DNA of 64,000 nucleotides. It comes from Alteromonadaceae bacterium BrNp21-10. GTDB lineage: Bacteria; Pseudomonadota; Gammaproteobacteria; Enterobacterales; Alteromonadaceae. The stretch spans positions 62,001 to 126,000 of the forward strand of contig JAUHQD010000002.1 in the NCBI GenBank assembly GCA_030418115.1, read 5' to 3'. The notes under the pieces are model-generated. The model saw only the letters and a program-made list of their open reading frames with translations. It had not been told where the DNA came from and ran no database searches. This document shows positions 12,058-23,596 of this stretch, in pieces. Made by a program: the position numbers and the translations under genes. Positions within the stretch are counted from its first letter, which is position 1, and each line of letters opens with the position of its first letter.

Positions 12058-13614
12058 ATGAATGATCGTGTTTTAATTTTCGACACTACATTGCGGGATG
12101 GCGAGCAAGCCTTACCTGCCAGTTTGACGATTAAAGAAAAACTACAGATCGCTCTGGCTCTCGAACGCTTAGGTGTGGATATTATTGAAGCTGGCTTTCC
12201 GGTGTCATCCCCCGGCGATTTTAAATCGGTACAAGAGATTGCCCGTCAAATTAAAAATGCGACGGTTTGTGGTTTATCACGCGCTATGGCCAAAGATATT
12301 GACGCCTGTGGCGAAGCATTAAAGGTTGCCGAGCATTTCCGCATCCATACTTTTATCGCCACCTCGGATATTCACGTCAATACTAAATTACGTAAATCTC
12401 AGGATGAAGTGTTAGATATGGCCGTAGCGGCAGTGAAACATGCGCGCCGCTATACCGACGATGTAGAGTTTTCTTGTGAAGACGCTGGTCGCTCCAACAT
12501 TGATTATTTGTGTCGTATGGTTGAATCAGCGATTACCGCTGGCGCGACTACCGTAAATATTCCCGATACCGTGGGCTATACCATTCCCACCGAGTTTGGC
12601 AGCATTATTCAAACCTTGTTTAACCGCGTACCGAATATCGATAAAGCCATCATTTCGGTGCATTGTCATAACGATTTGGGCCTAGCCGTTGCTAACTCCT
12701 TAACGGCAGTACAACACGGTGCACGTCAAATCGAATGTACCATTAATGGCTTGGGCGAACGCGCGGGTAACTGCTCTTTGGAAGAAGTGGCGATGATCTT
12801 ACAAACCCGCCAAGGTTTGTTAGGTTTTGAAACCGGCATTATCAGCAGTGAAATTTCCCGCACTTCAAAGTTAGTTAGCCAATTATGCAATATGCCCGTA
12901 CAAGCCAATAAAGCCATAGTCGGTGCCAATGCCTTTAGTCACTCTTCTGGTATTCACCAAGATGGCGTACTAAAAGGCCAAAACACTTACGAGATCATGA
13001 CCCCCGAAAGTGTCGGTATTAACAAGAATAACTTAAACCTGACCTCGCGCTCTGGCCGTCATGTTATCAAGCACCGTATGCAGGAATTAGGCTATAAGGT
13101 CGAGGATTACGATTTAGAATCCTTGTACACCAACTTCCTACAATTAGCCGATAAAAAAGGCCAAGTGTTTGATTATGATTTAGAAGCCTTAGTGTTTTTC
13201 GATCAACAAAAACATCAACAAGCCCATTATGCATTGGAATATTTACACGCCAATTCGGGCAAGAATATTATTCCGAGTGCCACGGTTAAAATTCAAATCG
13301 GTAATGAGCAAAAAACCGCAACTGCTATTGGCAATGGCCCAGTGGATGCAGCCTATAACGCCATCATTGAAGCCACCGGCATTCATGGTTTAGATATTGT
13401 CGACTTTAAACTCGACTCAAAAGGCGAAGGCGCAGACGCCCTAGCCCAAGTAAGTGTGGTAGTGGAATACAATGGCCGTCGCTTTAACGGTATTGGTCTG
13501 GCCACCGACATAGTTGAATCTGGCGTAAAAGCCCTTATCTATGTGCTCAACAATACCCATATGGCCGATCAAATCGACCAACATAAACAGCAACAAAAAA
13601 TCGTCGGAATTTAA
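12058..13614 (+). CDS. leuA: 2-isopropylmalate synthase
   Basis: LeuA condenses 2-oxoisovalerate with acetyl-CoA, the first committed step of leucine synthesis. The catalytic TIM barrel begins with [16 protein letters not shown] and contains [15 protein letters not shown] (metal-binding HxH) and [14 protein letters not shown]. The C-terminal third (after about 390) is the leucine-binding regulatory domain, so feedback inhibition is expected. I chose the ATG at 12058 because GAGGG lies seven bases upstream; another ATG at 12040 has no such site. It is the first structural gene after the attenuator. Confidence 0.97.
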   Translation: MNDRVLIFDTTLRDGEQALPASLTIKEKLQIALALERLGVDIIEAGFPVSSPGDFKSVQEIARQIKNATVCGLSRAMAKDIDACGEALKVAEHFRIHTFIATSDIHVNTKLRKSQDEVLDMAVAAVKHARRYTDDVEFSCEDAGRSNIDYLCRMVESAITAGATTVNIPDTVGYTIPTEFGSIIQTLFNRVPNIDKAIISVHCHNDLGLAVANSLTAVQHGARQIECTINGLGERAGNCSLEEVAMILQTRQGLLGFETGIISSEISRTSKLVSQLCNMPVQANKAIVGANAFSHSSGIHQDGVLKGQNTYEIMTPESVGINKNNLNLTSRSGRHVIKHRMQELGYKVEDYDLESLYTNFLQLADKKGQVFDYDLEALVFFDQQKHQQAHYALEYLHANSGKNIIPSATVKIQIGNEQKTATAIGNGPVDAAYNAIIEATGIHGLDIVDFKLDSKGEGADALAQVSVVVEYNGRRFNGIGLATDIVESGVKALIYVLNNTHMADQIDQHKQQQKIVGI

Positions 13615-13625
13615 CTGATTCAGAC

Positions 13626-13655
13626 AAAGGCCATATGCAACATCACATGGCCTTT
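13626..13655 (+). terminator. Hairpin between leuA and leuB
   Basis: Perfect 9-bp arms AAAGGCCAT and ATGGCCTTT around a 12-base loop. The T-tract after it is poor. It probably reduces read-through or protects the leuA transcript rather than ending it. Confidence 0.5.
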
Positions 13656-13679
13656 ATCTGGCTCAGTAACTAAAAATAA

Positions 13680-14803
<1,124 letters not shown>

Positions 14804-14804
<1 letters not shown>

Positions 14805-16207
14805 TGGCTAAAAGTTTATTCGACAAAGTGTGGGATGCCCACTTAGTTCATCATGACGGTGATGATTGTTTGATCTATATCGACCGTCACTTGATCCACG
14901 AAGTGACTACACCCCAAGCGTTTTCTGGCCTAAAAGAAAAGAACCGAAAAGTTCGTCGCCCAGACAAAACCTTTGCCACTATGGATCACAGTATTTCAAC
15001 GCGCTCTTTAGCCATTGATGCCTGCGGCCCCACTAACGCATTGCAATTACGTACCTTGGCGGAAAACTGCCAAGAAAACGGTATTGAGATTTATCCCGTA
15101 GGTCATCAAAAGCAAGGGATTATCCATGTTATTGCCCCTGAATTAGGTTTGATTTTACCGGGCATGACCGTGGTGTGTGGCGATTCCCATACTGCTACTC
15201 ACGGTGCTTTTGGTGCCTTGGCGTTCGGTATTGGTACCTCGCAGGTTGAACATGTTTTTGCTAGCCAAACCTTAAAGCAAGGCAAATCGAAAAGCATGAA
15301 AGTGCAGGTCGATGGCAAGCTGGGTTTAGGTGTAACCGCTAAAGATATTATCTTAGCGATTATCGGTAAAATTGGTCACGCTGGAGCCACCGCTCACGTC
15401 ATCGAATACTGTGGTAGTGCCATTGAAGCACTAACCATGGAAGAGCGTATGACCATTTGTAACATGACCATCGAAGCCGGTGCCAAAGCCGGTTTAATTG
15501 CTCCAGACCAAAATACAATCGACTACTTGCAAGGCCGTGAAAAAGCACCAACAGGTGCCGATTGGGACGCAGCTGTAGCTTATTGGCAAACGCTTAAGTC
15601 TGATGAAGGTGCTCACTTCGATACCGAAGTGTCCCTTAAAGCCGAAGATATCAAACCACAAGTCACTTGGGGTACTAACCCCGGTCAAGTGGTGGCTGTT
15701 GACGAACTCGTACCAACACCAGAGTCTATGCCTAATGACGTGGAGAAAACCTCCTGCATTAACGCGTTGAAATATATGGATTTAAAAGCCGGTCAGAAAC
15801 TATCTGATATTAGCGTGAACAACGTGTTTATCGGCTCTTGTACCAACAGCCGTATTGAAGACTTACGTGCAGCCGCTAAAGTAGCAGGCCTAGGCCATGT
15901 TGCCGCTGGTGTCACCGCTATTGTGGTACCGGGTTCTGGCCAAGTTAAGTTGCAAGCCGAAGCCGAAGGTTTAGATAAAATCTTTATCGATGCTGGTTTT
16001 GAGTGGCGCTTACCTGGTTGCTCTATGTGCTTAGGCATGAACGATGACATCCTGCAGCCGGGGGATCGTTGTGCATCCACCAGCAACCGTAATTTTGAAG
16101 GTCGTCAAGGCCGTGGCGCTCGCACCCATTTGGTTAGCCCAGCAATGGCAGCAGCGGCAGCTATCCATGGTCGCTTTGTCGACGTTCGTCAATTAGGGGA
16201 GGCATAA
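14804..16207 (+). CDS. leuC: 3-isopropylmalate dehydratase large subunit
   Basis: LeuC with LeuD isomerises 2-isopropylmalate to 3-isopropylmalate. This 467-residue aconitase-family subunit carries the iron-sulfur cluster: the cysteines are visible in [13 protein letters not shown] and GCSMCLGMN. Other family segments are [21 protein letters not shown] and [20 protein letters not shown]. Its ATG overlaps the leuB stop (TAATG), and leuD begins two bases after its own stop. All four leu genes should be one transcript behind the attenuator. Confidence 0.97.
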
Positions 16208-16209
16208 TC

Positions 16210-16812
16210 ATGGCGGGAATTAATTTACATAGCGGTACTGCGGTACCTTTAGATATTGCCAATGTGGATACCGATCAAATTATCCCTAAGCAGTTTTTAA
16301 CTGCGGTAACTCGTAAGGGTTACGGTAAGCATTTGTTCCATGACTGGCGCTATTTGGATCTACATGAACAAGAGCCGAATCCGGATTTTGCGCTGAATAA
16401 ACCAGAGTATAAAAACGCCAGCATTTTACTGACTCGTCAAAACTTTGGTTGTGGTTCAAGCCGTGAACATGCGCCTTGGTCATTGGCCGATTACGGATTC
16501 TCAGCGGTTATTGCCCCAAGCTTTGCTGATATCTTTTATGCAAATAGTGTTAACAATCAGTTTTTACCGATATGTCTAACAAATGCCGAAGTGGATGCTT
16601 TATTTGCTGCTGTAAAAGCTGACCCGCAAACTCAAATTGATTTGAATTTGACGGAACAAAGCGTTAGCTGCGATGGACAGACCTATCATTTCGATATTGA
16701 TCCTGTTCATAAAAACGCCATGATAAAAGGCTTAGATGCTATTGGTTTAACTTTAGAATTAGACAGCCACATTGGCGCTTATGAAAGTAAAATGCCAGCT
16801 TGGATAGCCTAA
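16210..16812 (+). CDS. leuD: 3-isopropylmalate dehydratase small subunit
   Basis: The 200-residue small subunit supplies the swivelling domain of the isomerase. Seen are [16 protein letters not shown] near the start, the signature [20 protein letters not shown] and [17 protein letters not shown]. Length is normal for LeuD. It follows leuC with a two-base gap and ends the leu operon; a hairpin lies 16 bp after its stop. Confidence 0.97.
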   Translation: MAGINLHSGTAVPLDIANVDTDQIIPKQFLTAVTRKGYGKHLFHDWRYLDLHEQEPNPDFALNKPEYKNASILLTRQNFGCGSSREHAPWSLADYGFSAVIAPSFADIFYANSVNNQFLPICLTNAEVDALFAAVKADPQTQIDLNLTEQSVSCDGQTYHFDIDPVHKNAMIKGLDAIGLTLELDSHIGAYESKMPAWIA

Positions 16813-16827
16813 GTAACAAGTTGCCTT

Positions 16828-16848
16828 AGCTGCCCAATGACGGCAGCT
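16828..16848 (+). terminator. Hairpin after leuD
   Basis: Perfect 7-bp arms AGCTGCC and GGCAGCT with a 7-base loop. No T-run follows, so it may be a stability hairpin or a weak terminator for the leu operon. Confidence 0.45.
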
Positions 16849-17010
16849 GGGGTGACCTTCATCACACTTTTAGATTGAATAACAAATCCCTCGCTTCAAC
16901 GAACAATTCACGCACGGTTTAGCACTGGACTCGTTAGTCAAACTAGAGGGATATGTAGTGGTAAAGTCAATCAACGGCAACCAGATCGCGCTAAAATGGC
17001 GCAGAAAACC

Positions 17011-18030
17011 TTACCATTGCGATAGCGCATTCATACTAAATTGCTGGCTGCGATAATTTAAAATAACCTGTTGCGGCTGGATCTCTTGCACTTGCAGATT
17101 GTCGTCAAACCAATCCCCTTCGTACAGCCTCACATCATTTAAAGTAACCCAACGTTCGGCAAATTCTGAAGAATACATATGTGCACTAAATGCCAAAGGT
17201 GGCAGCTCTGCTAACACCCAAGCCGGTAGTTGATCAATTCGCGGAACACTGGCATCTCTATCCATTTCCTGTGGGGCTGGCTGCACATCTTGCCTATCAC
17301 TTAATGTCGCCACCGCCTGATTAAACTTTTTCAACAATTCCGGGGATATCTCATTTTCTCGCTGTGATACCGCTTGTTGAGCTTCTTTGGGTATCACTTG
17401 TGCTGGTTCTTGTGCTAGCTCTTGCAAAGATACGGCTGGCTCAACCACCGCAGTTATTGCTTCTTCACCTGTTGCACTAGTCTCTTTTGCTACGGGTTGT
17501 GTTGTTGATGATGGTGTTGTCGCTGCGGATTGAACACTCACTGCAGCGGGCAAAGGATTTAACTGCGGAGCCTGCTGAACTGGTGTTTCAAAAGCAGACA
17601 ACCATTGTTCATGAGTAGCCGCCGTCCAACCCAAACCTAAACCACCGGCGATAACTACTACCACCATCAGTACTTGGCGACCATAATACTGCCAGCTTGA
17701 TGGGATACCGCTAACAGAAGGTAAAAACAAACTCCGATTAAACTGCTCAGACAAACCACTATCTAAGGTTTGGCCACGTTGATTGTCCATCAGAATAGAT
17801 TGCATGGTGGATTTAGGGATGGTCACTTCCAGCTCTACGGTTTGCGCTGGATCAATCTCAACCTGCTGAACCCCCATTTCCATTAAACCCTGCACCATTT
17901 CTGCGCTTGAAACCAAACCGGATTTACGGATCTTCACTGGGCCATTTTGCGCAGTGATCTGCACAATCACCATACCCGGTTTTAGATCGCTAATGGCAAT
18001 AACTTGATGCTGCGTGGCGTTGTTACCCAT
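17011..18030 (-). CDS. gspB: GspB-type general secretion accessory protein
   Basis: The last 65 residues match the GspB/ExeB periplasmic domain: IDQLPAWVLAELPPLAFSAH, then WVTLNDVRLYEGDW and ILNYRSQQFSM. GspB with the ATPase GspA helps insert or assemble the type II secretion secretin. Ahead of this are one membrane segment (about 125-145) and a long proline- and glutamine-rich linker. Unusually, the first 70 residues (ISDLKPGMVIVQI ... KSGLVSS ... VQQVEID) resemble the DUF3391 domain usually found before HD-GYP phosphodiesterases. The chosen ATG at 18030 overlaps the gspA stop by 8 bases, so the pair is translationally coupled. Confidence 0.85.
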   Translation of the reverse strand: MGNNATQHQVIAISDLKPGMVIVQITAQNGPVKIRKSGLVSSAEMVQGLMEMGVQQVEIDPAQTVELEVTIPKSTMQSILMDNQRGQTLDSGLSEQFNRSLFLPSVSGIPSSWQYYGRQVLMVVVVIAGGLGLGWTAATHEQWLSAFETPVQQAPQLNPLPAAVSVQSAATTPSSTTQPVAKETSATGEEAITAVVEPAVSLQELAQEPAQVIPKEAQQAVSQRENEISPELLKKFNQAVATLSDRQDVQPAPQEMDRDASVPRIDQLPAWVLAELPPLAFSAHMYSSEFAERWVTLNDVRLYEGDWFDDNLQVQEIQPQQVILNYRSQQFSMNALSQW

Positions 18031-18934
18031 ACCAACTGCCCCCCATAAACCCAATTAATGCGGATAGACTAAATAAGCCGAGTAGTAACCAACCCCAAGT
18101 TTTGCTTTGACGCTGCTTAACCACATCCTCACCGAGTATTTGTTGCGCCGCAGCCACAAATAAATGCCGACGGACGACGGCCTCTTGCTTAGTAAAACTC
18201 AAGGTTAAGGCTCTATCACAAAGTAGGTTTATTACCCGTGGGATACCGCCGGTAATATTAAACACAGCTTGAATGGATGCCTTGCTGAAAATCGCAATAT
18301 CGCCATTTGCCACTTGTAAACGGTGAGCAATATAGGATTTCACTTCCCCACTGGATAAAGGCAATAAATGATAACGGGCAGTAATACGTTGGGATAACTG
18401 CCGTAACTCATTGCGTTTGAGTAACATTTGCAGTTCCGGCTGACCAATCAATACCACCTTCAACAGCTTTTCACGGTTAGTTTCTAAATTGGTTAATAAA
18501 CGCAATTGCTCTAACACTTCTGGCATAAGGTGCTGGGCTTCATCAATGATCAACACCGTGTTGGTGCCTTGTTGATGATTGCTTGCCAGCTTGGCTAATA
18601 TGCGGTCGGTAAAGTATTTTAAGCTGGCCTGATTGTTCTTATAGTCAATGCTTAGCTCATCACAAATGGTGGCCAGCAATTCAATGGCTGATAACGTAGG
18701 ATTAAGGATCATCGCCACCTGAGTGTTATCTGGCAGCTGCTGCATGAGTTTACGGGATACGGTAGTTTTACCGGTGCCGACTTCGCCGGTCAGCATCACA
18801 AAACCGCCACTTTCACGTAGGCCAAATGTCAGATGTGCCAAGGCCTCTTTATGCCTTGGGCTCATATAGAGATAATCAGGATTGGGCGCAATAGAGAATG
18901 GATTGTCCGTTAATCCAAAATAATTAAGATACAT
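18023..18934 (-). CDS. gspA: GspA/ExeA-type AAA ATPase
   Basis: A 303-residue inner-membrane ATPase. The start MYLNYFGLTDNPFSIAPNP is the ExeA signature. Walker A is GEVGTGKTT, Walker B is VLIIDEAQHL, and the sensor region QRITARYHLLPLSSGEV follows. One membrane segment lies near the C-terminus (TWGWLLLGLFSLSALIGFMG). Many ExeA proteins continue into a periplasmic peptidoglycan-binding domain; this one stops after the membrane segment, so it is a short form. It works with GspB encoded immediately downstream. The rest of the type II secretion genes are not in the window. Confidence 0.9.
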   Translation of the reverse strand: MYLNYFGLTDNPFSIAPNPDYLYMSPRHKEALAHLTFGLRESGGFVMLTGEVGTGKTTVSRKLMQQLPDNTQVAMILNPTLSAIELLATICDELSIDYKNNQASLKYFTDRILAKLASNHQQGTNTVLIIDEAQHLMPEVLEQLRLLTNLETNREKLLKVVLIGQPELQMLLKRNELRQLSQRITARYHLLPLSSGEVKSYIAHRLQVANGDIAIFSKASIQAVFNITGGIPRVINLLCDRALTLSFTKQEAVVRRHLFVAAAQQILGEDVVKQRQSKTWGWLLLGLFSLSALIGFMGGSWYG

Positions 18935-19070
18935 AAAAGGTGTTTTTCGCTACAACCAGCATTAAAGACCATCAAACTAACCACTAATCACAACCAAGTC
19001 AAAAGCATCAATGTAAAAATTAGTAATTTAGAGGCATAATTAACTTATATCACTTATCTATTAAGAGTTT

Positions 19071-20312
19071 ATGCAAACCTATTTAGTTGGCGGCGCGGTG
19101 CGCGATACCTTACTTGAACACCCAATCAAAGATCGGGATTGGGTAGTCGTCGGTGCCACCAGCGAAAAAATGCTACAGCAAGGGTTTGCACAAGTGGGTA
19201 AAGACTTTCCGGTATTTTTACACCCTAAATCCAAAGAAGAATATGCCCTAGCTCGTACCGAGCGTAAATCTGGTTACGGCTATACCGGCTTTGTTTGCGA
19301 TGCTTCGGAAGACGTCACCCTAGAGCAAGACTTAGCGCGCCGCGATCTCACCATCAACGCCATGGCCATGGATGAACAGCACAACGTCATCGACCCTTAT
19401 AACGGCAAGCAGGACTTACAGCAACGCATACTGCGCCATGTTTCACCGGCCTTTGTCGAAGACCCACTTCGAGTATTGCGGGTAGCGCGTTTTGCTGCAC
19501 GCTATGCACAATATGGTTTTAGTATTGCCGAAGAAACCTTATTATTAATGCAACAACTCGCGGATTCCGATGAACTACATACCCTCAGCGCCGAGCGCGT
19601 TTGGCAAGAAACCTCAAGGGCGTTATTAGAGCCTAATCCTGAAGTGTATTTTCAAACTCTATATCAGTGTGGTGGCTTAAAATATTGGTTTGCTGAATTA
19701 CATTGCTTATGGGGCATACCGAACCCAGAGAAATGGCACCCGGAAATCGACACCGGCGTGCATACCATGATGGTATTGCAGCAAGCGGTGAAGTTATCCA
19801 ATTCTCTAGCGGTACGTTTTGGCGCCCTGACCCATGATTTAGGCAAGGGTAAAACCGATCCAGAAAACTGGCCATCCCACCACCATCACGAAATGCTTGG
19901 CTTAAGCGCCATTAATGATTTTTGTGATCGCATCAAGGCCACTAATGCCTGTCGAGACTTGGCCCTGTTGGCGAGCAAGTTTCATAGCCATGTACACCGC
20001 GCCTTTGAACTTAAAGCTTCGACGTTATTAAAAATGTTTAATCATTGTGATGCTTGGCGCAAACCCGAACGTTTTGCCGAATTTTTAGATATCTGTCGTG
20101 CCGACTCCCGCGGGCGCACCGGTTTTGAGAATGCGGCATATCAACAAGCCGATTATGTTTGGCAAGCACTGCAAGTGGCCATCAACATTAATGTACAAGA
20201 TATTATTAAAGCAGGTCATCAAGGTGCGGCCATTAAGCAGCAACTGGATAACCAGCGCATAACAGCGTTAAAAGAATATAAACAAGACTTCAAAAAAGCG
20301 GGACAATCGTGA
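19071..20312 (+). CDS. cca: CCA tRNA nucleotidyltransferase (with HD domain)
   Basis: The enzyme adds or repairs the CCA end of tRNAs. The 413-residue length and motifs fit the gammaproteobacterial class: YLVGGAVRDTLL, the catalytic DxD in KDRDWVVVG, RRDLTINAMAMD, and the nucleotide-binding EDPLRVLRVARFAARY. From about 225 onward there is an HD phosphohydrolase domain (HTMMVLQQA, LTHDLGKG, FHSHVHRAF), as in E. coli Cca. It is divergent from gspA, with about 135 bp between them. Confidence 0.96.
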   Translation: MQTYLVGGAVRDTLLEHPIKDRDWVVVGATSEKMLQQGFAQVGKDFPVFLHPKSKEEYALARTERKSGYGYTGFVCDASEDVTLEQDLARRDLTINAMAMDEQHNVIDPYNGKQDLQQRILRHVSPAFVEDPLRVLRVARFAARYAQYGFSIAEETLLLMQQLADSDELHTLSAERVWQETSRALLEPNPEVYFQTLYQCGGLKYWFAELHCLWGIPNPEKWHPEIDTGVHTMMVLQQAVKLSNSLAVRFGALTHDLGKGKTDPENWPSHHHHEMLGLSAINDFCDRIKATNACRDLALLASKFHSHVHRAFELKASTLLKMFNHCDAWRKPERFAEFLDICRADSRGRTGFENAAYQQADYVWQALQVAININVQDIIKAGHQGAAIKQQLDNQRITALKEYKQDFKKAGQS

Positions 20313-20513
20313 AGCCTAATTCCCCCGCGACTTGTGCCAGAAGGTAAAATTTACCTGCTAACCTCAGTGCAATATATGAGTTTACGCCCATGCCTGACTC
20401 GTTTTATCCCTATACGGTTATTCCTATACTTAACTTGTGCCACAAATTGAGTCTACAATTGAATTCCAAAACAAACTTATCAAGTTATTAAAAAATAAGT
20501 ATATTTAGCTCAT

Positions 20514-21326
20514 ATGGAAGTAACTATCGAATTTAGTTGGCAAAAAATGTTTGGGAAAGCCCAATTTTTAATCTTTTCAATCTTAATCAGTTTAACCTCA
20601 ATAGCGGCTTATGGGTCCGACTTGCAGTTCATCACTCATAGCTCAACTCAACAAACTTACTATGAAGAAGGTAAGTTACGCGGCATACCACATGCAGGTA
20701 GGCGTGCTTTCTATGTAGAATTAGTCCGCGAAATGATGGCCGTCATGAATGTACCTTTGATTATCCAAAACTACCCGTTGGCAAGGGGAATACAGGATGT
20801 GCAAACCAAAGATAACATCGCTTTTTTCAACATCACCCGCACACCAGATAGAGAAGATAGCGTTAAATGGGTTATCCAACTACTGGAAACCACATCATAT
20901 TTTTATGAAATGAAAGATGCACCAACTGGTATAAAAACATTGGAAGATGCCAAAAAAGTGCGCACCATCGGGGTGGTTCGCGGCGGAGTCCACGAAGGAC
21001 GTTTAACGGCGCGAGGGTTTAACAACCTTCATCCTTTGGAAACCTATACCCAAGTCATTTCTATGTTAATCAAAGGTAGAATTGACTTAACCGCTTCAAC
21101 AGGAGACTTTTCATCGGTTCAGGAAAGCACCTTAGAGTTGGACAAAATTCAAAATACTGGCGTGAAAGTGTATAACTCCGTCGGCTATTTATGTTTCTCT
21201 AAAAATGTACCAGATAACATTGTTGCCCACTGGCAACAAGCCTATCAACACATAAAACAAACAGGAAAATTGCAGCAAATTACAAACAACTATTTGCTGC
21301 CCCAATCTACACAGAATAATCTGTAG
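20514..21326 (+). CDS. Periplasmic solute-binding protein, SBP_bac_3-like
   Basis: The 270-residue protein has a signal peptide (hydrophobic FLIFSILISLTSIAAYG, cleavage probably near residue 34) and a two-lobed binding fold typical of amino-acid-type ABC receptors, seen in VELVREMMAVMN, ARGIQDV, IGVVRGGVHE and VGYLCFSK. No permease or ATPase gene is near, so it is an orphan. Such orphans in marine gammaproteobacteria are numerous and their ligands mostly unknown. The ATG at 20514 lacks a clear ribosome site; an internal ATG at codon 12 is an alternative. Confidence 0.75.
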   Translation: MEVTIEFSWQKMFGKAQFLIFSILISLTSIAAYGSDLQFITHSSTQQTYYEEGKLRGIPHAGRRAFYVELVREMMAVMNVPLIIQNYPLARGIQDVQTKDNIAFFNITRTPDREDSVKWVIQLLETTSYFYEMKDAPTGIKTLEDAKKVRTIGVVRGGVHEGRLTARGFNNLHPLETYTQVISMLIKGRIDLTASTGDFSSVQESTLELDKIQNTGVKVYNSVGYLCFSKNVPDNIVAHWQQAYQHIKQTGKLQQITNNYLLPQSTQNNL

Positions 21327-21368
21327 GCATAACAACCAATGCCAACATACATCTTCAAAATTAAGATA

Positions 21369-22571
21369 TTATTGTTCACCGACAACCGGCTTAGGTGACA
21401 ACAGCATTGGCAATCTAATCTTTAGCCCAAACAATAAGCGCGTTATCCAAAAGCGTCGCACCAGTTCATAACCAATCCCGCAACCAAGCAAGGTGCCAAC
21501 AGTGAGTAACAAAAACTCAACGCTGTCGACTAATTGAAGATCCCGTAACCACATCGCCAACACAATAATCAGTGTTTGATGAAAGATATACCAAGGCAGA
21601 ATCGCCTCATTGGCATAACGTAAAAAAGGCGAAGGCTTATTAAGGTAATAAGAACCAAAACCAATGACCGTAAATAGCCACGCATAACGATTAATAAAAT
21701 ACACCGCAGCATACAAACTTTGTACTAACGCTGGAAAGGCAAACTCTTCTTTAGAGGGCATAAAGCCATGATGGTCAAACAATATAAAGCCATAACAGCA
21801 AAGTGCCACGGCCAACAGCGGCTTGCGGCAGTCAACGCAACGTTGCCACCAGTGTTGATGGAATACCAACATATATCCCACACTAAACGCCAGCAAATAC
21901 TTAGTATGTACATACCAATCATTAATTAAGTCATGGGTGTCTGGGTAGCGTAATCCCAAGGTCATCCAGTTAATCGTTTGGATCACCACTAATACAAACA
22001 TTAACTGCCATAAACGAACATGCTGCAAACCGCGCCACCGGGAAAACGTTGCTAACGCCCCACCAATTACCAACATTATGCAGGTATACATCCACAAATA
22101 GGGCAGATACCACAGGTGATTCCAGGTTAATAAACCAATGCTGCTTTGATGATTAGCAAAAAAATCCGCAGGAGCGTTGATATACTGCAACCAAAACTCC
22201 CAGTAAGACTGCTGATAGCCTTCGTTAAATTGCAATTGATAAAACAACTGCGGGGCAACAATCACATACATGGCAAAAATAAGCGGAATAAGCAGCCGCT
22301 TGCTGCGTAACCAAAGTAAACTGCCACCACTGTATTTACCTTTTATCAGGGCCATAGCCATGCCACTTAATATAAATAACAAACACATACGCCATTGATT
22401 AACCAATAACATGATGTCCTGCAGCCACACATAGGTATCCACACTTTTAACATGCCAGCCCCAATCAGCCACATAGTACATGCCAATGTGGTAAAAAATC
22501 AGTAACATAAAAGCCAACGTCCGCAGTGTATCTATATCGTATCTACGGCCAGATTGTAGTTGAGTCATCAT
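21369..22571 (-). CDS. Membrane acyltransferase, acyltransferase-3 family (OpgC-like)
   Basis: This 400-residue protein has about ten hydrophobic segments and the start RRYDIDTLRTLAFMLLIFYH, where arginine and histidine mark the acyltransferase-3 family. The family transfers acyl groups such as acetyl or succinyl to sugars or glucans at the inner membrane; OpgC is the closest kind by layout, including the conserved WFYL-like segment around WNHLWYLPYLWMY. The acceptor cannot be told from the sequence. It is divergent from the LytTR regulator at 22704, which suggests a functional link but does not prove one. Confidence 0.85.
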   Translation of the reverse strand: MMTQLQSGRRYDIDTLRTLAFMLLIFYHIGMYYVADWGWHVKSVDTYVWLQDIMLLVNQWRMCLLFILSGMAMALIKGKYSGGSLLWLRSKRLLIPLIFAMYVIVAPQLFYQLQFNEGYQQSYWEFWLQYINAPADFFANHQSSIGLLTWNHLWYLPYLWMYTCIMLVIGGALATFSRWRGLQHVRLWQLMFVLVVIQTINWMTLGLRYPDTHDLINDWYVHTKYLLAFSVGYMLVFHQHWWQRCVDCRKPLLAVALCCYGFILFDHHGFMPSKEEFAFPALVQSLYAAVYFINRYAWLFTVIGFGSYYLNKPSPFLRYANEAILPWYIFHQTLIIVLAMWLRDLQLVDSVEFLLLTVGTLLGCGIGYELVRRFWITRLLFGLKIRLPMLLSPKPVVGEQ

Positions 22572-22703
22572 CGCTCCAAAGGGTAAAGTTAACCTCTACA
22601 GATTGCGATGTTCGACCTTATTAACCAATAGCCAAAGGCTGATCGGTAGACATTTAGGGATAACCGGTGGCTTAGCGTGATAAAAATAACTAAGAAGTAA
22701 ACA

Positions 22704-23561
22704 ATGACATTATTTGAACGTTTTGATCGACACCAAAAGCTCTATGTCAGCTTGCTGATATTCGCTTATCTGTTCATTAACAACAGCATAAACGCCACCT
22801 CCGTATGGATGGAGGTTAACCGTGATGGCCAACCTAGCATTGAATTATGGGAACCCTTTTGCTGGGAATACACCAGTACCCTAAGCGTTTTTTTAGTTTT
22901 GCCCTTGGTATTTTACCTGTTCAGTTTATGGCCCCCTCGTCTGAGCAATGTATGGCAACAACTGCTTAAACATGCCCTTGGCACACTGCTATATTCTGTT
23001 TTACATGTCAGTCTAATGGTGTGGTTCAGAGAACTCATATACAGCTGGCAAGGTGGCGATTATCAATTTGGCCCCATACTGCGTGAATTTTTATACGAAT
23101 ACCGTAAAGACGCATGGGGCTATGTGTTTTTTTATACCATGTACAACCTCTATCACTTTGCCTACAGCCGATTGAAAGGTGAGGCGAATTTAATCGAGTC
23201 TATACAAGAAACCAGCACCATTGCCCAGCCGCATGCTCCAGAACACTTGTTGGTACGTAAGCTCGATAAAGAATTCTTAGTTAAAGTCAGTGATATTGAA
23301 TGGATGGAATCCTCTGGGAACTACGTTAATTTACACAGTAATGGACGAATTTACCCGCTAAGGGCAACCCTTGCGAGCACCATAGATAAATTACAAAGTG
23401 CTGGTTTTAGTCGAATCCACCGTAGCTATGCGGTGAACAACCACGCCATTGATAATATTAGCTATCAAGCTAGTGGTGACGGTGAAATCACTTTAAAGAA
23501 TAATCACAAACTCAACTTATCCCGCCGCTATAAAGATGACTTTAAACAACAATTTGGTTAA
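22704..23561 (+). CDS. Membrane-anchored LytTR transcription regulator
   Basis: A 285-residue protein with several N-terminal hydrophobic helices (about 15-30, 55-75, 85-110 and 135-155) and a C-terminal LytTR DNA-binding domain: LVRKLDKEFLVKVSDIEWME, ANNYV-like SGNYVNLHSNG and FSRIHRSYAVN. LytTR regulators bind direct repeats in promoters. There is no receiver domain, so it may sense something in the membrane directly. It is divergent from the acyltransferase gene and 35 bp ahead of the oxidoreductase in the same direction, making both possible targets. Confidence 0.88.
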   Translation: MTLFERFDRHQKLYVSLLIFAYLFINNSINATSVWMEVNRDGQPSIELWEPFCWEYTSTLSVFLVLPLVFYLFSLWPPRLSNVWQQLLKHALGTLLYSVLHVSLMVWFRELIYSWQGGDYQFGPILREFLYEYRKDAWGYVFFYTMYNLYHFAYSRLKGEANLIESIQETSTIAQPHAPEHLLVRKLDKEFLVKVSDIEWMESSGNYVNLHSNGRIYPLRATLASTIDKLQSAGFSRIHRSYAVNNHAIDNISYQASGDGEITLKNNHKLNLSRRYKDDFKQQFG

Positions 23562-23596
23562 GCCTACACAGTGCCACTTTCAACAACGAGAAATGA

